A stretch of 41,373 bases of DNA from Pseudomonas fluorescens. Lineage in GTDB: Bacteria > Pseudomonadota > Gammaproteobacteria > Pseudomonadales > Pseudomonadaceae. The position numbers were made by a program, and so were the translations under genes. Position 1 is the stretch's first letter; each line of letters opens with the position of its first letter. Below, one piece after another: positions 7,267 through 16,086 of this stretch. The stretch spans positions 1-41,373 of the forward strand of contig NZ_CABVII010000040.1 in NCBI RefSeq assembly GCF_902497995.1, read 5' to 3'. Under the pieces are notes generated by a model. That model was given only the letters and a program-made list of their open reading frames with translations, was not told the DNA's origin and made no database searches.

Positions 7267-8090
7267 GGCAGGCGCCCCAGACTGATGCGTTCGTGACCGC
7301 CCAGGTCGGTGCGGCTGTGGACCTGTTCAAAGCCGCGGGCCAGCAGCAAATCGCGCACCGCACCGGCTTGATCATAACCATGTTCGAGCATCAACCAGGC
7401 ACCCGCCTCAAGATAATCCGGCGCCTGGACGACGATCAGACGCAGATCGTCGAGCCCGTCGACACCGGCCACCAGGGCACTGGCCGGTTCGAAGCGGACG
7501 TCGCCCTCGACCAGATGCGGATCGGCGGACGCGATGTAGGGCGGGTTGCTGATGATCAGTTGAAAGCGCTGGCCTTGCAGCGCGCTAAACCAATGACTGC
7601 TCAGTACCGTGGCGTTGTTCAGGTGCAGGCGCTGACGATTACGCTCGGCCAGGGCCACGGCTTCGAGCACGCGATCCACGGCGGTGACCTTCCACGCCGG
7701 ACGTTCGCTGGCCAGGGCCAGGGCAATGGCGCCGCTGCCGGTGCCCAGATCGAGAACACTGGCCGGGGTCGCCGGCAACAATTCCAGTGCGGCTTCCACC
7801 AGCAGCTCGGTGTCCGGGCGCGGGATCAGGGTGTGCGGCGCCACTTCCAGATCGAGTTTCCAGAACCCTTGCTGACCCAGGATGTAGGCCACCGGCTCTC
7901 CGCCACGACGACGCTGCAAAAACCCGGCAAACTTCAATGCGGCTTCGCTCGGGACGACGCGCTCCGGCCAGGTATGCAGAAAACTGCGGGATTTGCCCAA
8001 TGCCGCCGCCAGCAACAATTCGGCGTCCAGACGCGCAGTCGGCGAGTCCGGCAGATCGGCGGCGCGCAACAAACTGGCAATGATCGTCAT
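7260..8090 (-). CDS. prmC: Release factor (glutamine-N5) methyltransferase
   Basis: PrmC (HemK) methylates the glutamine of the GGQ motif of release factors RF1 and RF2, raising termination efficiency. The 276-aa protein has an N-terminal helical domain (about 1-85) and a Rossmann methyltransferase domain with the SAM motif LDLGTGSGAIALALA. The catalytic NPPYIAS motif recognises the glutamine side chain. The ATG at 8090 directly abuts the prfA stop codon at 8091. The substrate, RF1, is thus encoded by the gene just upstream in the same operon. Confidence 0.97.
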   Translation of the reverse strand: MTIIASLLRAADLPDSPTARLDAELLLAAALGKSRSFLHTWPERVVPSEAALKFAGFLQRRRGGEPVAYILGQQGFWKLDLEVAPHTLIPRPDTELLVEAALELLPATPASVLDLGTGSGAIALALASERPAWKVTAVDRVLEAVALAERNRQRLHLNNATVLSSHWFSALQGQRFQLIISNPPYIASADPHLVEGDVRFEPASALVAGVDGLDDLRLIVVQAPDYLEAGAWLMLEHGYDQAGAVRDLLLARGFEQVHSRTDLGGHERISLGRLPC

Positions 8091-9173
8091 TTACTCACCT
8101 ATGGCCGCCAGTTGATCGGCCTGGTATTCGGCCAGCAATGGCTCGATCACCGCATCGACGCCGCCCGCGAGAATTTCATCGAGCGAGTACAGCGTCAGGT
8201 TGACCCGATGATCGGTGACCCGGCCCTGGGCAAAGTTGTAGGTGCGGATCCGCTCCGAGCGATCACCCGAACCGACCAGCAATTTACGCTCGCTGGCGAT
8301 GGCATTAGCGGCGGCGCTGGTCTGCTGGTCGTTGAGCTTGGCCGACAACCAGGACATCGCCCGGGCACGGTTCTTGTGCTGGGAACGTTCTTCCTGGCAC
8401 TCGACGACGATTCCGGACGGCAAGTGGGTGATGCGGATCGCCGAATCTGTCTTGTTGACATGCTGACCACCGGCACCGGAGGAGCGATAGGTATCGACCC
8501 GCAAATCGGCGGGGTTGATCTCGATCGCCTCCTGTTCATCCGGCTCGGGCAGCACGGCCACGGTGCAGGCCGAGGTGTGGATGCGGCCCTGTGATTCGGT
8601 GGCCGGAACCCGCTGCACGCGGTGCGCGCCGGATTCGAACTTCAGTTTGCCGTAGACGTTGTCGCCTTCGACCCGGGCGATGACTTCTTTATAACCACCG
8701 TGCTCACCGATGTTCTCCGAGAGGATTTCCACGCGCCAGCCACGCCGCTCGGCGTATCGCGAATACATACGGAACAGATCGCCGGAGAAAATCGCCGCTT
8801 CGTCACCGCCGGTGCCGGCGCGGATTTCGAGAAACACGTTACGGCCGTCGTTCGGATCCCTGGGCAGCAGCATGCGTTGCAGGCTGGCTTCGATGTCGAT
8901 CAGCTGCTCTTTGGTTTCGCGGATTTCTTCCACGGCCATTTCGCGCATGTCCGGGTCGCTGTCCTTGAGCAATGCCTGGGCGCCTTCGAGGTCGCCTTGC
9001 ACTTTGAGCAACTGTTTATAGGCTCCGACGATCGGCTCGATTTCCGCGTATTCCTTGGAATAGGCGCGGAATTTGTTCTGATCGGAAATGACCTCGCCAT
9101 CGCCAAGCAAGGCGGTCAATTCCTCGAAACGGTCCTGGAGGATGTCCAGCTTATTGAGCAGTGACGCTTTCAT
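8091..9173 (-). CDS. prfA: Peptide chain release factor 1
   Basis: RF1 reads UAA and UAG stop codons and triggers peptidyl-tRNA hydrolysis. At 360 aa it has the standard length. The recognition tripeptide lies in RVPATESQGRIHTSAC (PAT), and the catalytic GGQ is in SSGAGGQHVNKTDSAIR. The N-terminal helical domain occupies about residues 1-100. Its ATG overlaps the hemA stop by 4 nt. In this operon PrmC then modifies the GGQ glutamine. Confidence 0.98.
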   Translation of the reverse strand: MKASLLNKLDILQDRFEELTALLGDGEVISDQNKFRAYSKEYAEIEPIVGAYKQLLKVQGDLEGAQALLKDSDPDMREMAVEEIRETKEQLIDIEASLQRMLLPRDPNDGRNVFLEIRAGTGGDEAAIFSGDLFRMYSRYAERRGWRVEILSENIGEHGGYKEVIARVEGDNVYGKLKFESGAHRVQRVPATESQGRIHTSACTVAVLPEPDEQEAIEINPADLRVDTYRSSGAGGQHVNKTDSAIRITHLPSGIVVECQEERSQHKNRARAMSWLSAKLNDQQTSAAANAIASERKLLVGSGDRSERIRTYNFAQGRVTDHRVNLTLYSLDEILAGGVDAVIEPLLAEYQADQLAAIGE

Positions 9174-10459
9174 TGCGGTTTCTTATCCGAAAAGCTATCC
9201 GATGAGCCCTCACCGAGGGCAAAGAGTTCCTGGGCCATGGCCAGCGCATCGAGGCGGCCTTCGGCAGAGAGCTTTTTCAATTGCACGCTCGGGGCGTGCA
9301 AGAGTTTATTGGTCAGGCCGCGTGCCAGTTGCACCAGCACGTCTTCGGCGCTGCTGCCGTTGGCCAGCATGCGCTGGGCCTTGAGCAATTCTTCGTCGCG
9401 CAGGCGCTCGCTTTGTTGACGATAGGCCTTGAGCACATCCACCGCCGCCAGTTCGCGCAGGCGGACCATGAAGTCTTCGGCACCGACCGAAACCATCTCC
9501 TCCGCCGCTTGCGCAGCGCCCTGACGGCTCTTGAGGTTTTCGGCGACCACTTCGTGGAGATCGTCGACGCTATACAGGTAAACGTCGTCCAATTCGCCGA
9601 CTTCCGGCTCGATATCCCGCGGCACGGCGATATCCACCATGAAGATCGGCTTGTGCTTGCGCAACTTCAAGGCACTTTCTACCGCCCCCTTGCCCAGGAT
9701 CGGCAACTGGCTGGCGGTGGAGCTGATGACGATATCGCTGCGCACCAGTTCGGCCGGGATTTCGGAGAGCAACACTGCATGGGCGCCGAACTGTTCGGCC
9801 AGGATGCTCGCGCGTTCGAGCGTCCGGTTGGCGACCACGATGCGCTTCACACCCAACTCATGCAGATGGCGGGCGACCAAGGTAATGGTCTCGCCGGCGC
9901 CAATCAGCAAGGCCTGGCTGCGTTGCAAGTCGCTGAAAATCTGTTTTGCCAGGCTGACCGCGGCAAACGCCACGGACACCGGGTTCTCACCGATGGCGGT
10001 GTCGGTGCGCACTTGCTTGGCCGCATTGAACGTTGCCTGGAACAGCCGCCCGAGTAACGGACCGATGGTGCCCGCCTCGCGGGCCACGGCGTAGGCCGAC
10101 TTCATCTGACCGAGAATCTGCGGTTCGCCCAACACCAGCGAATCGAGCCCGGAGGCCACCCGCATCATGTGACGAACTGCCGCATCATCTTCGTGCACAT
10201 AAGCGCTCGCGCGCAGCTCTTCGAGGCTCAAATGGTGATAATCGGCCAGCCAGCGCAACACGATGTCAGCCGAAAGGTGATCCTGTTCTATATAGAGCTC
10301 ACTGCGATTGCAGGTGGAGAGGATCGCAGCTTCGCGGCTGTCGGTGAGTCGGCAGAGCTGCTGCAAGGCCTCCACCAGCTGCTCAGGGGTAAAGGCCACG
10401 CGCTCGCGGACGTCTACTGAAGCAGTCTTGTGGTTGATACCGAGTGCAAGGAAGGCCAT
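9170..10459 (-). CDS. hemA: Glutamyl-tRNA reductase
   Basis: HemA reduces glutamyl-tRNA(Glu) to glutamate-1-semialdehyde, the first committed step of C5-pathway tetrapyrrole synthesis. The 429-aa protein shows GINHKTASVDVRERVAF at the N-terminus, the catalytic cysteine in LSTCNRSELY (about residue 50), SGLDSLVLGEPQILGQMK near 105, and a NADPH-binding domain with LIGAGETITLVARHL. A C-terminal dimerisation helix follows. It is the first gene of the minus-strand hemA-prfA-prmC-moeB-murI chain, divergent from lbcA across a 412-bp spacer that contains a REP pair. Confidence 0.98.
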   Translation of the reverse strand: MAFLALGINHKTASVDVRERVAFTPEQLVEALQQLCRLTDSREAAILSTCNRSELYIEQDHLSADIVLRWLADYHHLSLEELRASAYVHEDDAAVRHMMRVASGLDSLVLGEPQILGQMKSAYAVAREAGTIGPLLGRLFQATFNAAKQVRTDTAIGENPVSVAFAAVSLAKQIFSDLQRSQALLIGAGETITLVARHLHELGVKRIVVANRTLERASILAEQFGAHAVLLSEIPAELVRSDIVISSTASQLPILGKGAVESALKLRKHKPIFMVDIAVPRDIEPEVGELDDVYLYSVDDLHEVVAENLKSRQGAAQAAEEMVSVGAEDFMVRLRELAAVDVLKAYRQQSERLRDEELLKAQRMLANGSSAEDVLVQLARGLTNKLLHAPSVQLKKLSAEGRLDALAMAQELFALGEGSSDSFSDKKPQ

Positions 10460-10871
10460 TCAAGGTCGCTGATGGTGACGTGAAGCCGGCAATTGTCCTA
10501 CTTCGACACAACGAGAACAACTATTCGATCTCTATTGGTCTGGCAAGCGCCAGCCAAGCCTGCGAGCGCTTCTCGTTTACATGAGTTCTGGTCCCGACAA
10601 CCGATCTCCCGCAGGAGCCAGGCTTGCCGGCGAAGGCGTCCATTCAGGCGATGCATTCGTAGACTGATCCACTGCCTTCGCCGGCAAGCCTGGCTCCTAC
10701 AGAGGATCGGGTATATCCGCAAAAATTGGATACGCCGCCAGATCACAGGCAAGCCAGCCCCAGAAATACAGGCCAGGGATGGGGCGACAAGGGAAAACGG
10801 GCGGCCGGTTATGTTTGGCCTAAGGCTTGTGTCATGATGATCCGACCGCAGGTTAGTCGTCCTCTTCCTAT
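10460..10871. other. Divergent spacer between hemA and lbcA
   Basis: This 412-bp spacer must hold the divergent promoters of the hemA and lbcA operons, but I see no convincing sigma70 hexamer pair for either. Its clearest content is the REP pair at 10613-10698. Short ORFs across it lack ribosome binding sites and I do not call them. Confidence 0.6.
10613..10698. repeat. REP pair (REPIN), subtype AGGAGCCAGGCTTGCCGGCG
   Basis: Perfect 25-nt inverted arms lie at 10613-10637 and 10674-10698 around a 36-nt loop. The core is the same subtype as the array at 37396-37565 and differs from the REP pairs at 4974 and 30986. Confidence 0.92.
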
Positions 10872-12596
10872 ATGAATAGATCCTCCGCGTTGCTCCTCGC
10901 TTTTGTCTTCCTCAGCGGCTGCCAGGCTTTGGCACCCGTTTCGTCGGACGGTACGCCGCCGATCGAAGACAGCACTCCGGCCCCTGAAAAGCCCAAGGTC
11001 TATAGCTCATTCAGCGAAGATACCGTCTTCAGCCTGTTGAGCGCCGAACTGGCTGGCCAGCGCAATCGCTTCGACATTGCCCTGGACAACTACGTGACCC
11101 AGGCGATCAACACCCAGGATCCAGGCATTTCCGAGCGGGCATTTCGTATCGCCGAGTACCTGGGCGCCGATCAGGCCGCCCTGGACACCGCACTGATCTG
11201 GGCGAAAAACGCCCCGGACGACCTCGAGGCGCAACGGGCCGCTGCGGTGCAGCTGGCTCGCGCCGGGCGCTATGACGATTCAATGGCTTACATGGAGAAA
11301 GTCCTGCAAGGCAAGGGCGACACGCATTTCGACTTCCTCGCCCTGTCCGCGGCCGATACCGACCAGGACACGCGCAATGGCTTGATGAAAAGCTTCGACC
11401 GGCTGTTGCAGCGCCACCCGAACAACAGCCAGCTGATTTTCGGCAAGTCTTTGCTGTTGCAACAGGACGGTGACGCCAAGGGCGCGCTGGGCCTGCTGGA
11501 AGACAATCCACCGGACGAGGGCGAAATTGCCCCGATCCTGCTGCGCGCACGCCTGCTGCAATCGCTCGAGCGTGGCGATGAAGCCTTGCCGCTGCTGAAA
11601 AAAAGCATCAAGAAGTACCCGGACGACAAACGCCTGCGCCTGACTTACGCGCGCATGCTGGTTGAACAGGACCGCATGGACGATGCCAAAGTCGAGTTCT
11701 CGAGCCTGGTTCAGCAGTACCCGGAAGACGACGAACTGCGTTATTCGTTGGCCCTGGTGTGCCTGGAAGCCAAGGCCTGGGACGAGGCCAAGGGGTATCT
11801 GGAAGACCTGATCGCCCGGGACAGCCATGTCGATTCCGCTCACTTGAACCTCGGCCGCATCGCTGAAGAGCGCAACGACCCCCAAGGCGCACTGATCGAG
11901 TACGCCCAGGTCAGGCCGGGTAACGATTACCTGCCGGCACAATTGCGCCAGGCCGATATCCTGATAAATAACGGCAAGACCGCCGAAGCTCAACGCCGTT
12001 TGGCGGCAGAGCGCGACGAACAGCCTGATTACGTCATTCAGTTGTATTTGATCGAAGCCGAGACCCTGGCCGCCAACAAACAGGGGGACAAGGCCTGGAA
12101 AGTCTTGCAGCAAGCCTTGCAGCAATTCCCGGACGACTTGAATCTGCTGTACACCCGCGCCATGCAGGCGGAAAAACGCAATGACCTGGCGCAGATGGAA
12201 AAAGACCTGCGGCTGATCATCAAGCGCGACCCGGACAATGCGATGGCACTGAACGCCCTCGGTTATACCCTGTCCGACCGTACGACCCGTTACGCCGAAG
12301 CCAAGGCCCTGATCGAACAGGCGCACCAGATCAATCCGGAAGACCCGGCGGTACTCGACAGCCTCGGCTGGGTGAATTACCGCCTGGGCAATCTCGATGA
12401 CGCCGAACGTTACTTGCGCCTGGCCCTGGAGCGCTTCCCCGACCAGGAAGTCGCCGCTCACCTGGGCGAGGTCCTGTGGGCCAACGGCAAGCAACGCGAA
12501 GCCAGACAAATCTGGGGCAAGTTCCTCAAGGAGCAGCCCGACAGCCCTATCCTGCGCGGCACCATCAAGCGCCTGACCGGTTCAGAGACTCTTTAA
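10872..12596 (+). CDS. lbcA: TPR outer-membrane lipoprotein LbcA, adaptor of protease CtpA
   Basis: The 574-aa protein has a lipoprotein signal peptide with lipobox LSGC at residue 17 and then many tetratricopeptide repeats across about 50-560, for example AYMEKVLQGKGDTHFDFLAL and DPAVLDSLGWVNYRLGNLDD. It corresponds in length and position to P. aeruginosa PA4667. I recognise that protein as LbcA, the lipoprotein that binds and activates the periplasmic C-terminal protease CtpA, which degrades peptidoglycan hydrolases. Function here is inferred by homology and synteny. No lysine follows the lipobox cysteine closely; the second residue is Gln, consistent with outer-membrane sorting. lolB begins 4 bp downstream. 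Confidence 0.9.
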   Translation: MNRSSALLLAFVFLSGCQALAPVSSDGTPPIEDSTPAPEKPKVYSSFSEDTVFSLLSAELAGQRNRFDIALDNYVTQAINTQDPGISERAFRIAEYLGADQAALDTALIWAKNAPDDLEAQRAAAVQLARAGRYDDSMAYMEKVLQGKGDTHFDFLALSAADTDQDTRNGLMKSFDRLLQRHPNNSQLIFGKSLLLQQDGDAKGALGLLEDNPPDEGEIAPILLRARLLQSLERGDEALPLLKKSIKKYPDDKRLRLTYARMLVEQDRMDDAKVEFSSLVQQYPEDDELRYSLALVCLEAKAWDEAKGYLEDLIARDSHVDSAHLNLGRIAEERNDPQGALIEYAQVRPGNDYLPAQLRQADILINNGKTAEAQRRLAAERDEQPDYVIQLYLIEAETLAANKQGDKAWKVLQQALQQFPDDLNLLYTRAMQAEKRNDLAQMEKDLRLIIKRDPDNAMALNALGYTLSDRTTRYAEAKALIEQAHQINPEDPAVLDSLGWVNYRLGNLDDAERYLRLALERFPDQEVAAHLGEVLWANGKQREARQIWGKFLKEQPDSPILRGTIKRLTGSETL

Positions 12597-12600
12597 ATTT

Positions 12601-13218
12601 ATGTTCATGCGCCACTTCATCGTTTTCAGCTTCATCGCCCTGCTCGCCGGTTGCGCGGGCTTCGGTGCCCGCGAATCGGTCCAGGGTCAAGGCAACCCGG
12701 CCCAATGGCGCGAGTACAAACAGCAGCTGACGGGTCTTGATGGCTGGCAGATCAACGGCAAGATCGGCATCCGCGCCCCCAAAGACTCCGGCAGCGGCAC
12801 CTTGTTCTGGCTGCAGCGACAGGATTATTACGACATCCGCCTTTCCGGCCCCCTGGGTCGCGGCGCGGCTCGCTTGACCGGTCGCCCCGGCAAAGTCTCA
12901 CTGGAAGTCGCCAACCAGGGCCGTTATGACGCGACGTCTCCGGAAGTGCTGCTCGAAGAACAGCTCGGCTGGAAGTTGCCGGTGTCCAATCTGGCCTGGT
13001 GGGTGCGCGGGCTTCCAGCCCCGGACAGCAAAAGTCGCCTGACCCTTGACACCGACAGCCGCCTGGCCAATCTCGAACAGGATGGTTGGCAGGTGGAGTA
13101 CCTCAGTTACGCCGAGCAAAACGGCTATTGGCTGCCTGAGCGCATCAAACTGCATGGCACCAACCTTGACGTCACACTGGTGATCAAGGAATGGCAACCG
13201 CGCAAACTGGGGCAATGA
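12601..13218 (+). CDS. lolB: Outer-membrane lipoprotein receptor LolB
   Basis: LolB takes lipoproteins from the periplasmic carrier LolA and inserts them in the outer membrane. The 205-aa precursor has lipobox LLAGC (cysteine at about residue 18) and the family blocks INGKIGIRAPKDSGSGTLFWLQ and LPVSNLAWWVRGLPAP. ATG at 12601 or 12607 are both possible; neither has a strong binding site, and coupling to lbcA is likely. The gene order lolB-ispE-prs matches PA4668 to PA4670. Confidence 0.96.
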   Translation: MFMRHFIVFSFIALLAGCAGFGARESVQGQGNPAQWREYKQQLTGLDGWQINGKIGIRAPKDSGSGTLFWLQRQDYYDIRLSGPLGRGAARLTGRPGKVSLEVANQGRYDATSPEVLLEEQLGWKLPVSNLAWWVRGLPAPDSKSRLTLDTDSRLANLEQDGWQVEYLSYAEQNGYWLPERIKLHGTNLDVTLVIKEWQPRKLGQ

Positions 13219-13220
13219 TT

Positions 13221-14072
13221 ATGACCGCACCTCGCTTGACGTTGCCCTCCCCGGCCAAACTCAATCTGATGCTGCACATCCTCGGTCGCCGTGAAGACGG
13301 TTATCACGAACTGCAGACCATTTTTCAGTTTCTCGATTACAGCGATGAAATCACCTTTGCCGTGCGCGACGATGGCGTGATTCACCTGCACACCGAATTC
13401 GACGGCGTTCCTCATGACAGCAATCTGATCGTCAGGGCGGCAAAAAAACTTCAGGAGCAATCCGGTTGCTCGCTCGGCATCGACATCTGGATCGACAAAA
13501 TTCTGCCCATGGGCGGTGGCATCGGTGGCGGCAGCTCAAATGCCGCGACGACTTTGCTTGGCCTGAATCATCTCTGGCAACTGGGTTGGGATGAGGATCG
13601 GCTGGCCACTTTGGGCCTGACGCTTGGCGCGGACGTCCCGGTTTTCGTGCGTGGCCACGCGGCTTTTGCCGAAGGCGTAGGGGAAAAACTGACCCCTGTA
13701 GACCCCGAAGAACCGTGGTATCTCGTGCTTGTGCCGCAAGTATCTGTAAGTACAGCAGAAATTTTTTCAGATCCGTTGTTGACACGTAACTCTTCTCCCA
13801 TTAAAGTGCGCCCCGTTCCCAAGGGAAACAGTCGAAATGACTGCTTACCGGTGGTAGCAAGGCGTTATCCAGATGTACGTAACGCATTGGATTTGTTAGG
13901 TAAATTTACCGAAGCAAAACTCACCGGAACTGGAAGTTGTGTGTTTGGGGGCTTCCCAAGCAAAGCTGAAGCTGATAAAGTCTCGGCCCTTCTTACAGAG
14001 ACCCTTACAGGGTTTGTAGCAAAAGGAAGCAACGTTTCGATGTTGCATCGCAAGCTGCAAAGTCTGCTCTAA
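13221..14072 (+). CDS. ispE: 4-diphosphocytidyl-2-C-methyl-D-erythritol kinase
   Basis: IspE phosphorylates CDP-methylerythritol in the MEP isoprenoid pathway. The 283-aa GHMP kinase has the N-terminal PSPAKLNLMLHILGRREDGYHEL motif and the ATP-binding glycine loop PMGGGIGGGSSNAAT near residue 95. The C-terminal LTGTGSCVFG is also present. I prefer ATG 13221 because GGGG at 13209-13212 lies 8 nt upstream; an ATG at 13215 overlaps the lolB stop. The first half is GC-rich like its neighbours, while the last third (from about 13740) is clearly more AT-rich and contains a promoter-like sequence. Confidence 0.96.
   Translation: MTAPRLTLPSPAKLNLMLHILGRREDGYHELQTIFQFLDYSDEITFAVRDDGVIHLHTEFDGVPHDSNLIVRAAKKLQEQSGCSLGIDIWIDKILPMGGGIGGGSSNAATTLLGLNHLWQLGWDEDRLATLGLTLGADVPVFVRGHAAFAEGVGEKLTPVDPEEPWYLVLVPQVSVSTAEIFSDPLLTRNSSPIKVRPVPKGNSRNDCLPVVARRYPDVRNALDLLGKFTEAKLTGTGSCVFGGFPSKAEADKVSALLTETLTGFVAKGSNVSMLHRKLQSLL
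13779..13807 (+). promoter_or_regulatory. Promoter-like sequence inside ispE, likely for tRNA-Gln and prs
   Basis: A perfect TTGACA (13779-13784) is followed after 17 bp by TAAAGT (13802-13807), within an AT-rich stretch of the ispE coding sequence. It would transcribe the end of ispE, tRNA-Gln and prs. Confidence 0.45.
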
Positions 14073-14109
14073 AAGGAACCGAGTACTGGGTACTCGTTGC
14101 AACAGATAC

Positions 14110-14184
14110 AGGGGCGTCGCCAAGCGGTAAGGCAGCAGGTTTTGATCCTGCCATGCGTTGGTTCGAATCCAGCCGCCCCTGCCA
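14110..14184 (+). tRNA. tRNA-Gln (anticodon TTG)
   Basis: This 75-nt cloverleaf has acceptor arms AGGGGCG and CGCCCCT followed by encoded GCCA. The anticodon stem is GCAGG/CCTGC with loop TTTTGAT (anticodon TTG at 14142-14144), and the T-loop is GTTCGAATC. It lies between ispE and prs, as in other pseudomonads. Confidence 0.97.
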
Positions 14185-14229
14185 TTTTCTATACTCATCC
14201 AGGTTACCCTCAGCCTCTAGGTACTGCGC

Positions 14230-15171
14230 GTGTCCAAGATGATGGTCTTTACGGGGAATGCTAACCCCGATCTGGCTCGGCGTGTCGTACGTCAGCTGCA
14301 TATCCCTCTCGGTGACATCTCTGTCGGTAAATTTTCCGACGGCGAAATTACAGCCGAGATCAATGAAAACGTCCGCGGTAAAGATGTCTTCATTATTCAG
14401 CCGACTTGCGCTCCGACCAACGATAACCTGATGGAACTGGTAGTGATGGCTGATGCCTTCCGCCGCTCCTCGGCTTCTCGTATCACTGCTGTAATTCCTT
14501 ACTTTGGTTATGCCCGTCAGGATCGCCGTCCGCGTTCCGCACGTGTGGCAATCAGCGCGAAAGTCGTGGCTGACATGCTCACCGTAGTCGGCATCGACCG
14601 TGTTCTCACGGTTGATCTGCATGCTGACCAGATTCAGGGTTTCTTCGATATTCCGGTAGATAACATCTACGGCTCCCCGGTTCTGGTGGATGACATTGAA
14701 GATCAGCGCTTCGAAAACCTGATGATCGTGTCCCCGGACATTGGCGGCGTCGTGCGTGCACGTGCCGTTGCCAAATCCCTGGGCGTGGATCTCGGGATCA
14801 TCGACAAACGCCGTGAGAAAGCCAATCACTCTGAAGTGATGCATATCATCGGTGATGTCGAAGGGCGTACCTGTATTCTGGTCGATGACATGGTCGATAC
14901 CGCCGGCACTCTGTGCCACGCGGCCAAGGCCCTGAAAGAGCATGGCGCAGCCAAGGTTTTCGCCTACTGCACACACCCTGTGCTGTCGGGTCGGGCAATC
15001 GAAAACATTGAAAATTCCGTGCTGGACGAGCTGGTGGTGACCAACACCATCCCACTGTCCGCTGCAGCACAAGCCTGTGCGCGTATCCGTCAACTGGATA
15101 TCGCACCGGTAGTTGCCGAGGCGGTCCGCCGCATCAGCAATGAAGAATCGATCAGCGCGATGTTCCGTTAA
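14230..15171 (+). CDS. prs: Ribose-phosphate pyrophosphokinase
   Basis: Prs makes phosphoribosyl pyrophosphate from ribose-5-phosphate and ATP for nucleotide, histidine and tryptophan synthesis. The 313-aa protein begins MSKMMVFTGNANPDLA from a GTG codon. It shows PYFGYARQDRRPRSARVAISAK near residue 95, the histidine in VDLHADQIQGFF, and the PRPP-binding loop CILVDDMVDTAGTLCHA near 218. It follows tRNA-Gln and is closed by a strong terminator. Its base composition is lower in GC than the lbcA-lolB genes, consistent with high-expression codon choice. Confidence 0.98.
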   Translation: MSKMMVFTGNANPDLARRVVRQLHIPLGDISVGKFSDGEITAEINENVRGKDVFIIQPTCAPTNDNLMELVVMADAFRRSSASRITAVIPYFGYARQDRRPRSARVAISAKVVADMLTVVGIDRVLTVDLHADQIQGFFDIPVDNIYGSPVLVDDIEDQRFENLMIVSPDIGGVVRARAVAKSLGVDLGIIDKRREKANHSEVMHIIGDVEGRTCILVDDMVDTAGTLCHAAKALKEHGAAKVFAYCTHPVLSGRAIENIENSVLDELVVTNTIPLSAAAQACARIRQLDIAPVVAEAVRRISNEESISAMFR

Positions 15172-15210
15172 GGGCCCTGCCCTTTTCATTACATCCTGTT
15201 GACGAAAAGC

Positions 15211-15248
15211 GCCCCGCCCCGGCATTCCTGTCGGGGCGGGGCTTTTTT
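15211..15248 (+). terminator. Rho-independent terminator after prs
   Basis: An 11-bp perfect GC stem (GCCCCGCCCCG / CGGGGCGGGGC) is followed by six T residues. Confidence 0.93.
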
Positions 15249-15313
15249 GCCCATATCGCCTTTAGCGCTGGTCGCAAACGCTGGGGCGAATGTGGTTATT
15301 TTGGAGATACAAC

Positions 15314-15916
15314 ATGAACGATTTTACTCTGAATGCTGAAGTGCGTTCCGACCTGGGGAAAGGTGCGAGCCGCCGCCTGCGTCGTCTCGCAAGCCTGGTT
15401 CCAGCTGTAGTTTACGGTGGCGAAAAAGCCCCTGAATCCATCAGCATGCTGGCTAAAGAAGTTGCCAAACTGCTCGAAAACGAAGCGGCTTACAGCCACA
15501 TCATCGAGCTGAACGTTGGTGGCACCAAGCAAAACGTAATCATCAAGGCTCTGCAGCGTCACCCGGCCAAAGGCCACGTGATGCATGCTGACTTTGTACG
15601 CGTAGTAGCTGGCCAGAAACTGACCGCTATCGTTCCAGTGCACTTCATCAACGAAGAAGCACCGACCAAGAAAGGCGGCGAGATTTCGCACGTTGTTGCT
15701 GAAATCGAAGTTTCCTGCCTGCCGAAGGACCTGCCTGAATTCATCGAAGTTGACTTGGCCAACGCCGAGATCGGCTCGATCATTCACCTGTCCGACATCA
15801 CCGCCCCTAAAGGCGTTGAATTTGTTGCTCTGGCTCACGGTAACGACCTGGCTGTTGCCAACGTTCACGCTCCACGTGTTGCTCCAGAAGCCACTGAAGA
15901 AGGCGCAGCAGAGTAA
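15314..15916 (+). CDS. rplY: 50S ribosomal protein L25/general stress protein Ctc
   Basis: L25 binds 5S rRNA in the large ribosomal subunit. The 200-aa protein is the long Ctc form: an N-terminal L25 domain (MNDFTLNAEVRSDLGKGASRRLRR...VVYGG, about 1-90) and a C-terminal TL5/CTC beta domain (about 97-185), ending in an acidic tail. The ORF is open from 15290, but GGAG at 15303-15306 and the conserved N-terminus fix ATG 15314. It follows prs after a terminator, so it needs its own promoter in 15249-15300. The nested inverted repeat at 15933-16069 lies just beyond its stop. Confidence 0.97.
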   Translation: MNDFTLNAEVRSDLGKGASRRLRRLASLVPAVVYGGEKAPESISMLAKEVAKLLENEAAYSHIIELNVGGTKQNVIIKALQRHPAKGHVMHADFVRVVAGQKLTAIVPVHFINEEAPTKKGGEISHVVAEIEVSCLPKDLPEFIEVDLANAEIGSIIHLSDITAPKGVEFVALAHGNDLAVANVHAPRVAPEATEEGAAE

Positions 15917-15932
15917 TTCACTCTGTGATGCC

Positions 15933-16069
15933 GGAGTGATCAAGTAACATCGCGGACTGGAACGTAGCGAGAAAGCGGGCGAGAACGCGGAGTTTACATA
16001 ATGGTAAATGAGCACTTGTCGTCCACTTTCGCCGCACACACCGGTCGCGGCGATGTTATCCACCACTCC
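15933..16069 (+). other. Long nested inverted repeat between rplY and pth, candidate structured RNA
   Basis: Five collinear complementary segments nest inside one another: GGAGTG 15933-15938 with CACTCC 16064-16069; TAACATCGC 15945-15953 with GCGATGTTA 16050-16058; GACTGG 15955-15960 with CCGGTC 16041-16046 (one G-T wobble); GCGA-G-AAAG 15967-15975 with CTTTCGC 16026-16032; and TTTAC 15993-15997 with GTAAA 16004-16008. Together they form one extended hairpin filling the rplY-pth gap. It lacks a T tract, so it is not a simple terminator. Confidence 0.6.
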
Positions 16070-16086
16070 AAGGAAGGGCCCCTATC

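Noticed and set aside
11280..12509. Long antisense ORF opposite lbcA (409 codons)
   Set aside because: A shadow of GC-rich codon bias; lbcA has signal peptide, lipobox and TPRs, while the antisense frame shows no domain.
15917..16086. Plain terminator between rplY and pth
   Set aside because: The hairpin is long and interrupted, has no T tract, and pth follows at once with its own binding site.
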